Source: Aliarcobacter butzleri
GTDB taxonomy: Bacteria > Campylobacterota > Campylobacteria > Campylobacterales > Arcobacteraceae
Direction: 5' to 3'
Length of the DNA: 64,000 nucleotides
Assembly (NCBI RefSeq): GCF_900187115.1
Contig: NZ_LT906455.1
Coordinates: 1,302,001-1,366,000, forward strand
In this document: in pieces, positions 48,839-56,975 of the stretch
Layout: every line of letters begins with the position of its first letter
Numbering within the stretch: the stretch's first letter is position 1
Translations under genes and position numbers: made by a program
The notes under the pieces: generated by a model
Told to the model about the DNA's origin: nothing
The model's database searches: none
What the model saw: only the letters and a program-made list of their open reading frames with translations

Positions 48839-48890
48839 TATGACATATTATGACAATAAATACCTTTATTTCAACTTAATTATGTCATAA
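48839..48890. promoter_or_regulatory. TATG-N-CATA repeats, candidate repressor operators
   Basis: TATGACATA (48839-48847) and TATGTCATA (48881-48889, in the 11-bp palindrome TTATGTCATAA), with a half-site TATGACA at 48849-48855. The site centres are 42 bp apart, four helical turns. They lie between the divergent repressor gene and the minus-strand operon, so the CI-like protein at 48932 is the natural candidate ligand. The rest of 48645-48931 holds no gene. Confidence 0.55.
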
Positions 48891-48931
48891 ATTATCACTT
48901 TTTATTCAAAATATTCATAAAAAGGTATTAA

Positions 48932-49384
48932 ATGGAAATAAATGACATAATTGATAAATTATTTGATTATTTTAAGGTTACTTCAATTCAAGATTTAGCA
49001 GAAAAAATGAATGTCTCTCAACCGACCATATCAAAATGGAAAACACGAAATGCTATGAGTGCGATTAAAAAAAGATGCCGTGAACTAGGTATCTATAATG
49101 AAATATTTGGAGATTTGAATAGTAATACTATTATTAATATTGCTTCAGAAGTAAATCAGGCGATAAAAGAAAAAAATGAAGTAGATATCGATGAAACAAC
49201 GCTATTTTTGTTTAAAGAAGCGTATCAAAAAGCAAAAAATAGCGATAACATTAAAGGATTAAGAATTTATTTAATGGAATTTGAAGCAAAAACAGAGCCT
49301 TTTGAAATAGTAGAAAAAATAACATTGAAAGATTTAGAAAATATAGTAGAAAATATGATAGAAAAAAAGAAAAGTATACATTAA
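48932..49384 (+). CDS. CI-like phage-type repressor
   Basis: A 150-residue regulator with an N-terminal helix-turn-helix of the phage CI repressor type: LFDYFKVTSIQDLAEKMNVSQPTISKWKTRNAMSA, followed by RRELGIYNEIFG-type residues. The C-terminal part is helical and has no self-cleavage protease, unlike LexA-linked repressors. It reads opposite to the 48599 operon from a region with TATG-N-CATA palindromes. It probably keeps excision and transfer genes off, as in other integrated elements. Confidence 0.78.
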   Translation: MEINDIIDKLFDYFKVTSIQDLAEKMNVSQPTISKWKTRNAMSAIKKRCRELGIYNEIFGDLNSNTIINIASEVNQAIKEKNEVDIDETTLFLFKEAYQKAKNSDNIKGLRIYLMEFEAKTEPFEIVEKITLKDLENIVENMIEKKKSIH

Positions 49385-49392
49385 ACAAATAT

Positions 49393-49411
49393 AACGGTAC
49401 TAGAAACGGTA
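49393..49411 (+). repeat. Right AACGGTA pair (putative integrase arm sites)
   Basis: AACGGTA at 49393-49399 and 49405-49411, again 12 bp start to start and in the same orientation as the left pair. It lies 47 bp inside attR. Confidence 0.6.
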
Positions 49412-49457
49412 CTAAATATTTCAAATCCTTATTTTATGGGCTTAATGTAATATTTTG

Positions 49458-49479
49458 GAGTCCGACTAGCGGTACCACT
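49458..49479 (+). repeat. attR core (right 22-bp direct repeat)
   Basis: Identical to the 22-bp left copy. Upstream bases do not continue the tRNA, so this is the displaced tRNA 3' end left by integration, not a second gene. Confidence 0.92.
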
Positions 49480-49519
49480 TCTAATTATAGGTCTATACCT
49501 ACATTAAGATAACTACCAA

Positions 49520-49927
49520 TTAAACTTTTTTATCTTTATTTTTTAATTCACCAAGAGTTACTTCTAAAAGGCTTTTTTGGATTGTTTGTTTTGATTCATC
49601 CCAAGTATCATGAAGTTCACATTTATTTTTTTGATTGCAAACCCCACCACCCAAAACACACTGCTTAAAACTTTCATCTTCTAAAGCAACAAGTATATCT
49701 TTTAGTTTAATCTCTTCTTTTGGTTTTGAAAGTTTAAATCCTCCATATCTTCCTTGAATTGCTAAAATCAATTCTTTTTTTGAAAGATTAGTCATAACTT
49801 TAGAGAGGTATTTATATGGTATTTCAAGAATTTTTGAAAGTTCTTTTACAGAATAAAGCTTTGAATTATCTTCTGCCATATATATCAAAACTTTAATAGC
49901 ATACTGTGAAGTAGTAGAAAGTATCAT
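49520..49927 (-). CDS. Rrf2-family regulator, NsrR/IscR-like
   Basis: A 135-residue transcription regulator. The winged helix starts MILSTTSQYAIKVLIYMA and includes the recognition stretch LSKILEIPYKYLSKVMTNLSKKELILAIQGRYGGF. Three cysteines in SFKQCVLGGGVC and NKCELHDTW (about 92-107) fit an iron-sulfur cluster like that of NsrR and IscR. It is divergent from the NO reductase gene with two palindromes between, so it is a good candidate NO sensor that represses the reductase. Other Rrf2 types cannot be excluded. Confidence 0.83.
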   Translation of the reverse strand: MILSTTSQYAIKVLIYMAEDNSKLYSVKELSKILEIPYKYLSKVMTNLSKKELILAIQGRYGGFKLSKPKEEIKLKDILVALEDESFKQCVLGGGVCNQKNKCELHDTWDESKQTIQKSLLEVTLGELKNKDKKV

Positions 49928-49987
49928 AAGTATCCATTTTTCCTTGAAATTTCTTTGATTTTATCAGATTCAAATTTAAACATAGAT

Positions 49988-50060
49988 AAATACTACTTTT
50001 AAGTAGTATTTAAAAGATAAAAGTTTATTATTTTACAAATACTACTTAAAAGTAGAATTT
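49988..50060. promoter_or_regulatory. Two 24-bp palindromic operators upstream of the NO reductase
   Basis: Site one (49988-50011): AAATACTACTT-TT-AAGTAGTATTT, perfect arms. Site two (50037-50060): AAATACTACTT-AA-AAGTAGAATTT, one mismatch. The starts are 49 bp apart. Site two ends next to the ribosome binding site of the reductase gene. They do not resemble the standard NsrR half-site of enteric bacteria, but palindrome size and place suit an Rrf2 dimer. Confidence 0.75.
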
Positions 50061-50072
50061 AAAGGAGAAAAA

Positions 50073-52307
50073 ATGAGTCTATCTCTAATGGAGAAAGTTA
50101 TGAGTAAAAAGAGTCTATATGCCTCTTTCTGGATTGTTTCTATTTTTATGGTAACGATATTAATTTATTTTACTGCAAATCTTGCAAAAGAAGTACCACC
50201 TCTTCCTAAACAAGTAGTTTCAGTAGAGGGTGAAGTACTATACACTTATGATGATATAGTAAATGGTAAAGCAATGTTTCAACAATTTGACCTTATGGAT
50301 TATGGTTCACTTCTAGGAATGGGAGCATATTTGGGTCCAGATTTTACTACTGAATTTTTACATAAAAGAGCAGAATTTTTAAATAATTATTATGCAAATG
50401 AAATTTATGGAACAAATTTCACATCACTTGATGATATGAAAAAAGCTTCAATAAAAGCTAGAGTAATTCAAGATGTAAAAAAACAAACTTCTTTAAAAGA
50501 AGAAGGTGTATCTTATACAAAAGCTTCTGCTTTAGCATATAAAGCAAATAAAGAATATTTAATTAATTTTTTAACAAAAGGTGATGAAAAAAGAGCATGG
50601 AGAGGCAATATTATAAGAACAGATGAAGCTGCTCTTATTGCTGCATTTTTTGACTGGTCGCAGCTTGTTTCTTCAAGTGTTAGACCAACAGCACATGATG
50701 GAAGAAGTTGGTCAAACAACTGGCCACCAGAACCTTTAATAGACCAAGATGTGACATTTACAAGCCATTTAGTTTCACTTATTGAATTTTTATTACTTTG
50801 GGCTTTAACTATTGTTATAGTTTTCATGGCATATGAATATATCTTTAATAAAGAACACCAAGATGGTGAATTATCAGAACCACTTAAAATTACAAAAATT
50901 TTTCCTTCACAAGAAAAGTTACTTAAGTATATTCCAATTGTAGCACTTTTTGTACTTATTCAAATGGTTTTAGGTGGTTATTTAGCTCACATTTATGCAG
51001 ATCCAACTGATCATTTCATTATATCTCAAGATATTTTACCTTTTAATGTAACAAGAGCTTTACACACAAATATAGCAATTATCTGGGTAGCAATCGGTTG
51101 GCTTGTTGGAGGATTGTTAATCGCTCCAATTGTTGCTGGGAAAGATTTAAGATTTCCAAGACTTGTTGATTTACTTTGGACAGCACTAATTGTTGTTGGT
51201 GTTGGTGGACTTGTTGGTATTTATATGGGTGCACAAGGATATATGAGAGATACTTGGTTTTGGCTTGGAAATGAAGGTAGAGAACTTTTAAATCTTGCTA
51301 GAGTTTGGGATATTGGATTAGTTATAGGTTTAGTTCTTTGGTTTGGTATGGTTTATAGCACTATACGAAATGCAAAAGGAAACAAACTTCTTATAGGAAC
51401 AATTATTTGGTCAGCTTTTGGTATCGCAACTCTTTATCTAGCAGGTATGTATCCATTACACAAAATTGCACCTAATTATACTGTAGATGATTATTATAGA
51501 TGGTGGGTTGTTCATCTTTGGGTTGAATTAACATTTGAACTTTTTGCTGCTGGGGTTATTGCATATCTTTCAGTTGCGCTTGGACTTGTAAGAGAAAAAA
51601 CAGCAGAAAAAGTTATGTTACTAGAACTTGGTCTTATTATGTTTAGTGGAACATTAGGTGTAGGACATCACTACTGGTGGCAAGGTCTTGATGAATATTG
51701 GATAGCAATTGGTGGGATTTTTTCTGCATTAGAACCGCTTCCTTTAGCTTTACTTATGATTGAAGCAATAAAAGAGCAAAATCATATTAAATCAGAAAGA
51801 AAAAATTTTGATTTTGGAATACCATTTATGTGGCTTGCAGGAAGTGCCTTTTTAAACTGGTTTGGAGCAGGATTCTTAGGAATGGTTATAAATACTCCAA
51901 CAATTAGTTATTACTCACATGGAACATATTTAATTATGCCTCATGCTCACGTTGCACTTCTAGGAGCTTTTGGATATATTTCTATTGCTTTTATTTATAT
52001 GACTGCAAGAACAAACTCTCTTGCAAAAGGATTAGAATGGAATGAAACTATGAGTAAATGGGCTTTTTGGCTTATAACAATTGGAGTTATAGTTTACGTA
52101 CTTCCTACTATGATAATCGGTATAGAACAAACTTCTACTGCTCATACATTTGGCTATTTTGCAGCTAGAAGTAGAGAACTTCTTGAAGCTATGAGTGGAT
52201 GGATGTGGTTTAGAATCTTACCTGATAGTATGATGATATTAGGATCACTACTGTTATTTATAGATACTTTCAAAAAAGTTTATTTAGCAAGAAAAATCAT
52301 AAAATAA
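50073..52307 (+). CDS. norB: Quinol-dependent nitric oxide reductase (qNor)
   Basis: A 744-residue inner-membrane reductase that turns two NO into N2O with quinol as donor. It has the fused N-terminal extension of qNor (about 40-235, no CxxCH motif) and a heme-copper-oxidase-like core of about 12 helices. Candidate heme and iron ligands are in RALHTNIAIIWVAIGW, WVVHLWVELTFELFAAG, GVGHHYWWQGLDEYW and MPHAHVALLGAFGY. Glutamates near these (WVELTFE) fit the Nor-specific FeB site. AAAGGAG precedes the ATG at 50073; a second ATG follows at 50100. It detoxifies NO or serves denitrification, controlled by the divergent Rrf2 gene. Confidence 0.93.
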   Translation: MSLSLMEKVMSKKSLYASFWIVSIFMVTILIYFTANLAKEVPPLPKQVVSVEGEVLYTYDDIVNGKAMFQQFDLMDYGSLLGMGAYLGPDFTTEFLHKRAEFLNNYYANEIYGTNFTSLDDMKKASIKARVIQDVKKQTSLKEEGVSYTKASALAYKANKEYLINFLTKGDEKRAWRGNIIRTDEAALIAAFFDWSQLVSSSVRPTAHDGRSWSNNWPPEPLIDQDVTFTSHLVSLIEFLLLWALTIVIVFMAYEYIFNKEHQDGELSEPLKITKIFPSQEKLLKYIPIVALFVLIQMVLGGYLAHIYADPTDHFIISQDILPFNVTRALHTNIAIIWVAIGWLVGGLLIAPIVAGKDLRFPRLVDLLWTALIVVGVGGLVGIYMGAQGYMRDTWFWLGNEGRELLNLARVWDIGLVIGLVLWFGMVYSTIRNAKGNKLLIGTIIWSAFGIATLYLAGMYPLHKIAPNYTVDDYYRWWVVHLWVELTFELFAAGVIAYLSVALGLVREKTAEKVMLLELGLIMFSGTLGVGHHYWWQGLDEYWIAIGGIFSALEPLPLALLMIEAIKEQNHIKSERKNFDFGIPFMWLAGSAFLNWFGAGFLGMVINTPTISYYSHGTYLIMPHAHVALLGAFGYISIAFIYMTARTNSLAKGLEWNETMSKWAFWLITIGVIVYVLPTMIIGIEQTSTAHTFGYFAARSRELLEAMSGWMWFRILPDSMMILGSLLLFIDTFKKVYLARKIIK

Positions 52308-52312
52308 ACAGT

Positions 52313-52339
52313 AATACAAAGGATAATATCCTTTGTATT
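52313..52339. terminator. Bidirectional terminator hairpin
   Basis: AATACAAAGGAT and ATCCTTTGTATT form a 12-bp stem with a 3-base loop between the convergent NO reductase gene and the gene at 52339. Confidence 0.75.
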
Positions 52340-52908
52340 TATTTAAAAACTTTTATTATTTCATCCAAATCTTTTTCTATTTCATCCTCATTTATACCAT
52401 TTTGCATAGCATTTTCTTTAACATCACCTTGTGATATTTTTTCAATAGTTCCATTAACTAAAAGCTTATAAACAAAATATCTGTTTTGTTTATTGTCATT
52501 TAATCCAAAAGAATTAATAAAGCTTCCATTAGAATCAGTTATTAAAGGTATTTTAGAGTCTTTATACATCTTTTCTAATTCATCATTAACTGCAATTTTT
52601 TTAACTAACCAAGGAGCTTCAGATATATTCGCAACTAAAACGATATTATTTTTATCAACTTTTTTGTATAAATCCTTAAATACAATCAAAGAATCGTGAT
52701 TTAAAACTACAATATATTTTTCTTCTCCAAGTTTAAATAATGTATCAATTTTTGAATAAGATTTATTTCCAACAATATCAAAATATTGTGGTATAGAATC
52801 TATTGTCAAATTTTCATTTTTACTTACTTTTTTTTCTGGAATAGTTAAATATACTAAAAATCCAAAACCAACTATTCCTAAAAATATAACTTTTAATGTA
52901 TTTCTCAT
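52339..52908 (-). CDS. Hypothetical membrane-anchored thioredoxin-fold-like protein
   Basis: A 189-residue protein. One N-terminal membrane helix (KVIFLGIVGFGFLVYLTI) anchors a periplasmic domain that reads like a thioredoxin fold: YIVVLNHDSLIVFKDLYK in the position of the usual catalytic strand, then NIVLVANISEAPWLVKK, SKIPLITDSNGSFINSFG and YFVYKLLVNGTIEKI. There is no CxxC, so redox activity of the standard kind is unlikely. Its start overlaps the stop of the oxidoreductase gene upstream by four bases. Confidence 0.55.
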   Translation of the reverse strand: MRNTLKVIFLGIVGFGFLVYLTIPEKKVSKNENLTIDSIPQYFDIVGNKSYSKIDTLFKLGEEKYIVVLNHDSLIVFKDLYKKVDKNNIVLVANISEAPWLVKKIAVNDELEKMYKDSKIPLITDSNGSFINSFGLNDNKQNRYFVYKLLVNGTIEKISQGDVKENAMQNGINEDEIEKDLDEIIKVFK

Positions 52909-54074
52909 ACTTTTTCCTTTTGTTTCTTAGCCCATCTTGAAAATAGCCTATAATTTGTAATATTTTTATCTAAATCTTCTTGATTTACTACATTTTCAAC
53001 CAAACAATTTGCAAGATATAAAGATAAAACAAACCCTCTTCCTCCTACTCCATTTAAAGTGTAGAGATTTTCAAACATGATTAAATTTTCATCTTTTATA
53101 TGCGTTCCATTTTTTATATGAGGATATTTTTTTATACTATTTTTAGAATCTACAAGTCTTCCAACCATTGGAAAATAATCAATACTTGAAGCTCTTGCAC
53201 CAATCTTAACATCTACAACTTCAACATTTTCCAATATCTTTATATCATTTGCTTTTTTTAACAGTTTTTTTATATCAGATTCTATAATTTCTTTAGTTTT
53301 TATATTGTGTTCTAATTTATTTATATTTGCTAATTTTAAATTATAACTTGTTTCACTCATATCTTGCGTAAATCTATTATGTGTTGCACCAATTGAAACC
53401 AAATATTTATCATTTCCAAGTTCTTTGCTTTTAGATAGAGAACACTCTTTATGGTAGTTTATTTCCACTTTTGTAGAAGTTAGAACATCAATCTTTTGTC
53501 CCCAAACTGCTCTTATATCAAAGTAATCTTCATTTACTAAAGAGATATCTGCACCAGTTGCTAAAAAAAGTTTTTTTGCTTTTATTTCATCATTTATAAA
53601 CCAATCTTTTTCAATTTGTTCTATTTTTTTTACTTCATAATTAAAAAGCTTTTCTATATTATTTGTCAATTTTTTACAAATTCCATAAGAGTTTATAACA
53701 CTTCCTATAGCGAAAAAATATCCACTTTCAAACTTTTCAAACTCAAAATCAATATAAGGAATATAACTTTGAAATTTCTTTTCATCTTCTTCATTTTTTG
53801 GAATCCTACAAGTTCCAAAATTTTGTAACTCTTCACTAAAATTCTTTTTATAATAATCTATGGAAAAATTTAAAGCTTTTGTCACTAAATCTTTGAAATC
53901 ATTAGGTTTTCCTAAAAGTGGAGATAAAAATGCACCAGCAGCTCCACTTGCTCCATAAGCTACATCCTCATTTTTATCTATAAGTAAAATTGAATTTGAG
54001 TATTTTTTCAAAAAATGAACTACTGAACAACCTGCAATTCCAGCACCAACAACTACATAATCAAACTCTTTCAT
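52905..54074 (-). CDS. FAD-dependent oxidoreductase, MnmC C-terminal-domain-like
   Basis: A 389-residue flavoenzyme of the DAO fold. The FAD motif VVGAGIAGCSVVHFLKK is at 7-23, the loop YGASGAAGAFLSPLLGKPN (about 41-59) is like the MnmC oxidoreductase domain, and the late NGVGGRGFVLSLYLANCL binds the flavin. In MnmC this domain cleaves the carboxymethyl group of cmnm5s2U34 in tRNA. The methyltransferase half of bifunctional MnmC is absent here. A glycine- or amino-acid-oxidase activity is the alternative. Overlapping stops and starts put it in an operon with the genes on both sides. Confidence 0.72.
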   Translation of the reverse strand: MKEFDYVVVGAGIAGCSVVHFLKKYSNSILLIDKNEDVAYGASGAAGAFLSPLLGKPNDFKDLVTKALNFSIDYYKKNFSEELQNFGTCRIPKNEEDEKKFQSYIPYIDFEFEKFESGYFFAIGSVINSYGICKKLTNNIEKLFNYEVKKIEQIEKDWFINDEIKAKKLFLATGADISLVNEDYFDIRAVWGQKIDVLTSTKVEINYHKECSLSKSKELGNDKYLVSIGATHNRFTQDMSETSYNLKLANINKLEHNIKTKEIIESDIKKLLKKANDIKILENVEVVDVKIGARASSIDYFPMVGRLVDSKNSIKKYPHIKNGTHIKDENLIMFENLYTLNGVGGRGFVLSLYLANCLVENVVNQEDLDKNITNYRLFSRWAKKQKEKV

Positions 54075-54385
54075 TCATCATCACTTAATTGAAAATTTGG
54101 TCTAAAATATGCTCGTCCACCTTTTAAACTTACACATTTATAATTTGGAAACTTTTTTCTATAATACCCTATTCTCTCTTTTGTCGTTTTCCCAGTATCA
54201 CAATAAAAAACAAAAACTGTATTTTTAGGATAATTGTTCATTTCATAAGGGTTATAAGTTATCGTTTCAATAGTTTCAAGAGGTTTTAAAATTGTATCAA
54301 TAACCACAACTTTTATTCCCTCTTTTTCTAATATTTTCTTATTTCGGAATAACTCTTCTTGAGTCCATTCGTCTTTTAAAAACAT
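54071..54385 (-). CDS. Rhodanese-like protein
   Basis: A 104-residue single-domain protein. KNTVFVFYCDTGKTTKERIGYYRKKFPN has the rhodanese active-site strand and loop with Cys in FYCDTGKTT, and KCVSLKGGRAYF is the conserved closing block. Such proteins bind a persulfide and pass sulfur. A sulfur-relay link with the neighbouring thiouridine-type oxidoreductase is attractive but inferred. It overlaps the oxidoreductase start by four bases. Confidence 0.72.
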   Translation of the reverse strand: MFLKDEWTQEELFRNKKILEKEGIKVVVIDTILKPLETIETITYNPYEMNNYPKNTVFVFYCDTGKTTKERIGYYRKKFPNYKCVSLKGGRAYFRPNFQLSDDE

Positions 54386-54499
54386 CTTCCATTATCCTTT
54401 TTTTTGGCTATGGTATTATATTCCTTATTAAAAAAAAGTAATTTTTATAAAAATTAAGATAAAATATATACTTATATTAAAAATTAGGAAATATTTATA

Positions 54500-54868
54500 A
54501 TGAAAGTTTTGGTTACAGATGATTCTAAAATGGCAAGAAAAATGGTCGTTAGAAGTTTAGAAGAATCTACTATTAAAGATTTAGAAATTTTCGAAGCTCA
54601 AAATGGACAAGAAGCAATCGACTTATACAAAGAGATTTCTCCGAAAATTGTTTTTCTTGACTTAACAATGCCTATAATGGATGGATTTGAAGCTCTTAAA
54701 AAAATAAAAGAGATTGATGAAAATGCAAAAGTTGTAATTATCTCAGCAGATATCCAAAAACTTTCTATGGATAGAGTAAGAGAACTTGGGGCTTTTAACT
54801 TTATCAAAAAACCTATTGATGCATTAAAAATGCAACAAATTTTAGAAAAAATAGACGAAGTAATATAA
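54500..54868 (+). CDS. CheY-like single-domain response regulator
   Basis: A 122-residue receiver domain without an output domain. The acidic pocket is TDDSKMAR, the phosphorylation site is in KIVFLDLTMP, the signalling Thr/Ser region is VVIISA, and the Lys is in FIKKPI. It begins an operon with a CheC-type protein and a histidine kinase, so it is the probable receiver of that kinase. Confidence 0.9.
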   Translation: MKVLVTDDSKMARKMVVRSLEESTIKDLEIFEAQNGQEAIDLYKEISPKIVFLDLTMPIMDGFEALKKIKEIDENAKVVIISADIQKLSMDRVRELGAFNFIKKPIDALKMQQILEKIDEVI

Positions 54869-55485
54869 TGGAAAATAAAATATTTTTAACAGAAGATGAA
54901 AAAGATTGTTTGCAAGAACTTATGAATGTTGCTTATGGTAGTGCAACAGCTGCAATTACAGAAATTTTAGATGCTTTTGCAAAACTATCAATACCAAAAA
55001 TTCAAATAATAAACGCAAATGAATTTCAACCTTATTTGTCAAAAGAGTTAGATTTAGAAGAAGAACATTTAGTATCTTTACAACAAATAAATGGAACAAT
55101 TTCTGGTGAAAATATGTTTGTAATAGATAAAAAATCTGCTAAAAATATTGCTTATAAATTTGGGCTAGAAGAAGATGAAATAAATGAAGAAGAAGTATGT
55201 GATATTGTTCTAGAAATTACAAATATATTATCTTCTTCAACTATTAGTAAATTAGCAGAAGATATAGATACAGATGTATCTTTTTCAGCTCCAACAATAA
55301 ATAATTTAACTTCAATAAGCCAATTAAATAATCTTTTTATTAGTAAGTATGAAAAAATAATAATAATTTCTACTCAACTAAATTTTGATGATTTAAATAT
55401 TTCTGCAGAATTATTTATCCTAACAACAGATAATTCGATTTTGTACATAAAAGAAAAACTAAAAAAAATATTGGATGAATTTTGA
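54868..55485 (+). CDS. CheC/CheX-family phosphatase-like protein
   Basis: A 205-residue protein. The N-terminal half has DEKDCLQELMNVAYGSATAAITEIL, with the Glu-x-x-Asn catalytic pair and following Gly of the CheC family. A second copy, DIVLEITNILSSSTISKLAED, matches the other active-site helix. CheC/CheX remove phosphate from CheY-P. Here it would reset the receiver encoded just before, from which it is separated by an overlapping stop and start (TAATG). Confidence 0.77.
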   Translation: MENKIFLTEDEKDCLQELMNVAYGSATAAITEILDAFAKLSIPKIQIINANEFQPYLSKELDLEEEHLVSLQQINGTISGENMFVIDKKSAKNIAYKFGLEEDEINEEEVCDIVLEITNILSSSTISKLAEDIDTDVSFSAPTINNLTSISQLNNLFISKYEKIIIISTQLNFDDLNISAELFILTTDNSILYIKEKLKKILDEF

Positions 55486-56975
55486 AACTAGATTCTAATA
55501 AATTTGATGTAATTTGTAATACTGTAGATAATGGTATCATTCTTATTAATAAAAATTTGGAAGTTCTATTTTGGAACAAATGGTTAGAAATTAGAACAGG
55601 AATTAGTGCTTTAGATATAAAAAATAAAAATATAGTAGATTTCTATCCAAATGTTGATGAAAAAAAGTTAAAAAGAAAAATAACAACTGCTTTAAAGCTA
55701 AACTCTTCTACATTTTATACTCCACAAATTAGTAAATTTCTTATTGATATAGAATTAGGAAAAGTTGCAGACAGTGTTTTTGATAATATGCAACAAAGTA
55801 TTACAATTACGCCATTAGATATAGAAAACGAGTTAGTAATTATATATATTTACGACATTACAATCTTATCTGAAATAAATTTTAAATTAAAAGAAGTAAA
55901 AGATAAAGTTGAAGAAAAAAATGAAGAGTTAGAACTTTTATTTGATACAACAATGGAAGCTATAATATTATTTAAAGATAATAAAATAGTCGATTGTAAT
56001 AAAATTGCTATCGACCTTTTCAAACACTCTTCAAAAAACGATTTAATCGGAAAACACTTTGAAGAATTGATTTTTAACAAAAAAATTTTAGATGAAATAA
56101 ATGAAAAGCCTATTGAAACTACTATTTTTAGAGAAAACAAAAGTTCATTCAAAGCCTTAATAAATATAAAAGATACTATTTTAAATAATCAAACTTTTAA
56201 AATTTTAACTATTATTGATATAAGTGAAATAAAAAGAAAAGAAACTTTACTAGCTGAACAATCAAAACTTGCTGCAATGGGAGAAATGATAGGAAATATT
56301 GCTCATCAATGGAGACAACCTTTAAATATTATCTCTATTGCAGCAACAAATGCAAAATTAAAAAAAGAGATGAATCTATTAACAGATGAAATATTACTTG
56401 ATTCATTGAAACTAATCTCAAATACAACAGAGCATTTATCAAATACAATTGATGTTTTTACAGATTTTTTAAAAGAAGACAAAGAAAAATCACTATTTAA
56501 TTTGAGCCAAAATATAAAAAATAATATTTCATTAATTCAAACTATATTAAATGAAAATAAAATAAGAATTGAGTTAGATTTAGATGATGATATCTATATT
56601 TATAATTTCTCAAATGAGTTTAGCCAAGCTTTAATAAATATTTTGCACAATGCAAAAGATGCACTAAATTCAACTAAAGATATAGATGAACTTAGATTAA
56701 TAAAAGTTTCAACAAGACAATCTATAAATAATGTAGAAATTTCTATTATTGATAATGCAGGCGGAATAGATAAAGAGATCAGTGATAAGATTTTCGAACC
56801 TTATTTCACTACAAAACACAAATTCCAAGGTACAGGACTTGGTCTTTATATGACTCGAAAGATTATAAAATCTAGCATGAAAGGTGAAATAATCGCCTTT
56901 AATGAAAAATTCACTTATAACGATAAAAATTATGAAGGCGCTCATTTTAGAATTCTTCTACCAAACAATAGTTGA
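55482..56975 (+). CDS. PAS-domain sensor histidine kinase
   Basis: A 497-residue soluble kinase. Two PAS-like regions (about 1-125 and 150-260) come first; no membrane helix is seen, so the signal is probably cytosolic. The dimerisation domain has MGEMIGNIAHQWRQPLNIIS with the phospho-acceptor His, and the ATPase part has ILHNAKDAL, SIIDNAGGID and GTGLGLYMTRKII. It starts at a TTG that overlaps the CheC stop by four bases, giving one unit CheY-CheC-kinase. The signal is unknown. Confidence 0.9.
   Translation: MKLDSNKFDVICNTVDNGIILINKNLEVLFWNKWLEIRTGISALDIKNKNIVDFYPNVDEKKLKRKITTALKLNSSTFYTPQISKFLIDIELGKVADSVFDNMQQSITITPLDIENELVIIYIYDITILSEINFKLKEVKDKVEEKNEELELLFDTTMEAIILFKDNKIVDCNKIAIDLFKHSSKNDLIGKHFEELIFNKKILDEINEKPIETTIFRENKSSFKALINIKDTILNNQTFKILTIIDISEIKRKETLLAEQSKLAAMGEMIGNIAHQWRQPLNIISIAATNAKLKKEMNLLTDEILLDSLKLISNTTEHLSNTIDVFTDFLKEDKEKSLFNLSQNIKNNISLIQTILNENKIRIELDLDDDIYIYNFSNEFSQALINILHNAKDALNSTKDIDELRLIKVSTRQSINNVEISIIDNAGGIDKEISDKIFEPYFTTKHKFQGTGLGLYMTRKIIKSSMKGEIIAFNEKFTYNDKNYEGAHFRILLPNNS

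Larger units (their letters stand above)
22559..49479. mobile_element. Integrative mobilizable/conjugative-like element in tRNA-Leu
   Basis: About 26.9 kb bounded by a perfect 22-bp direct repeat of the tRNA-Leu 3' end. It carries a tyrosine integrase at the left end, HTH excisionase-like genes and a repressor at the right end, a relaxase-like gene, a coupling-protein-like ATPase, a DotA/TraY-like membrane protein, a ParA-like ATPase, and a cargo block with Hachiman defence genes. No VirB4-type ATPase is seen. Integration should be precise because the tRNA gene is restored. Confidence 0.9.
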
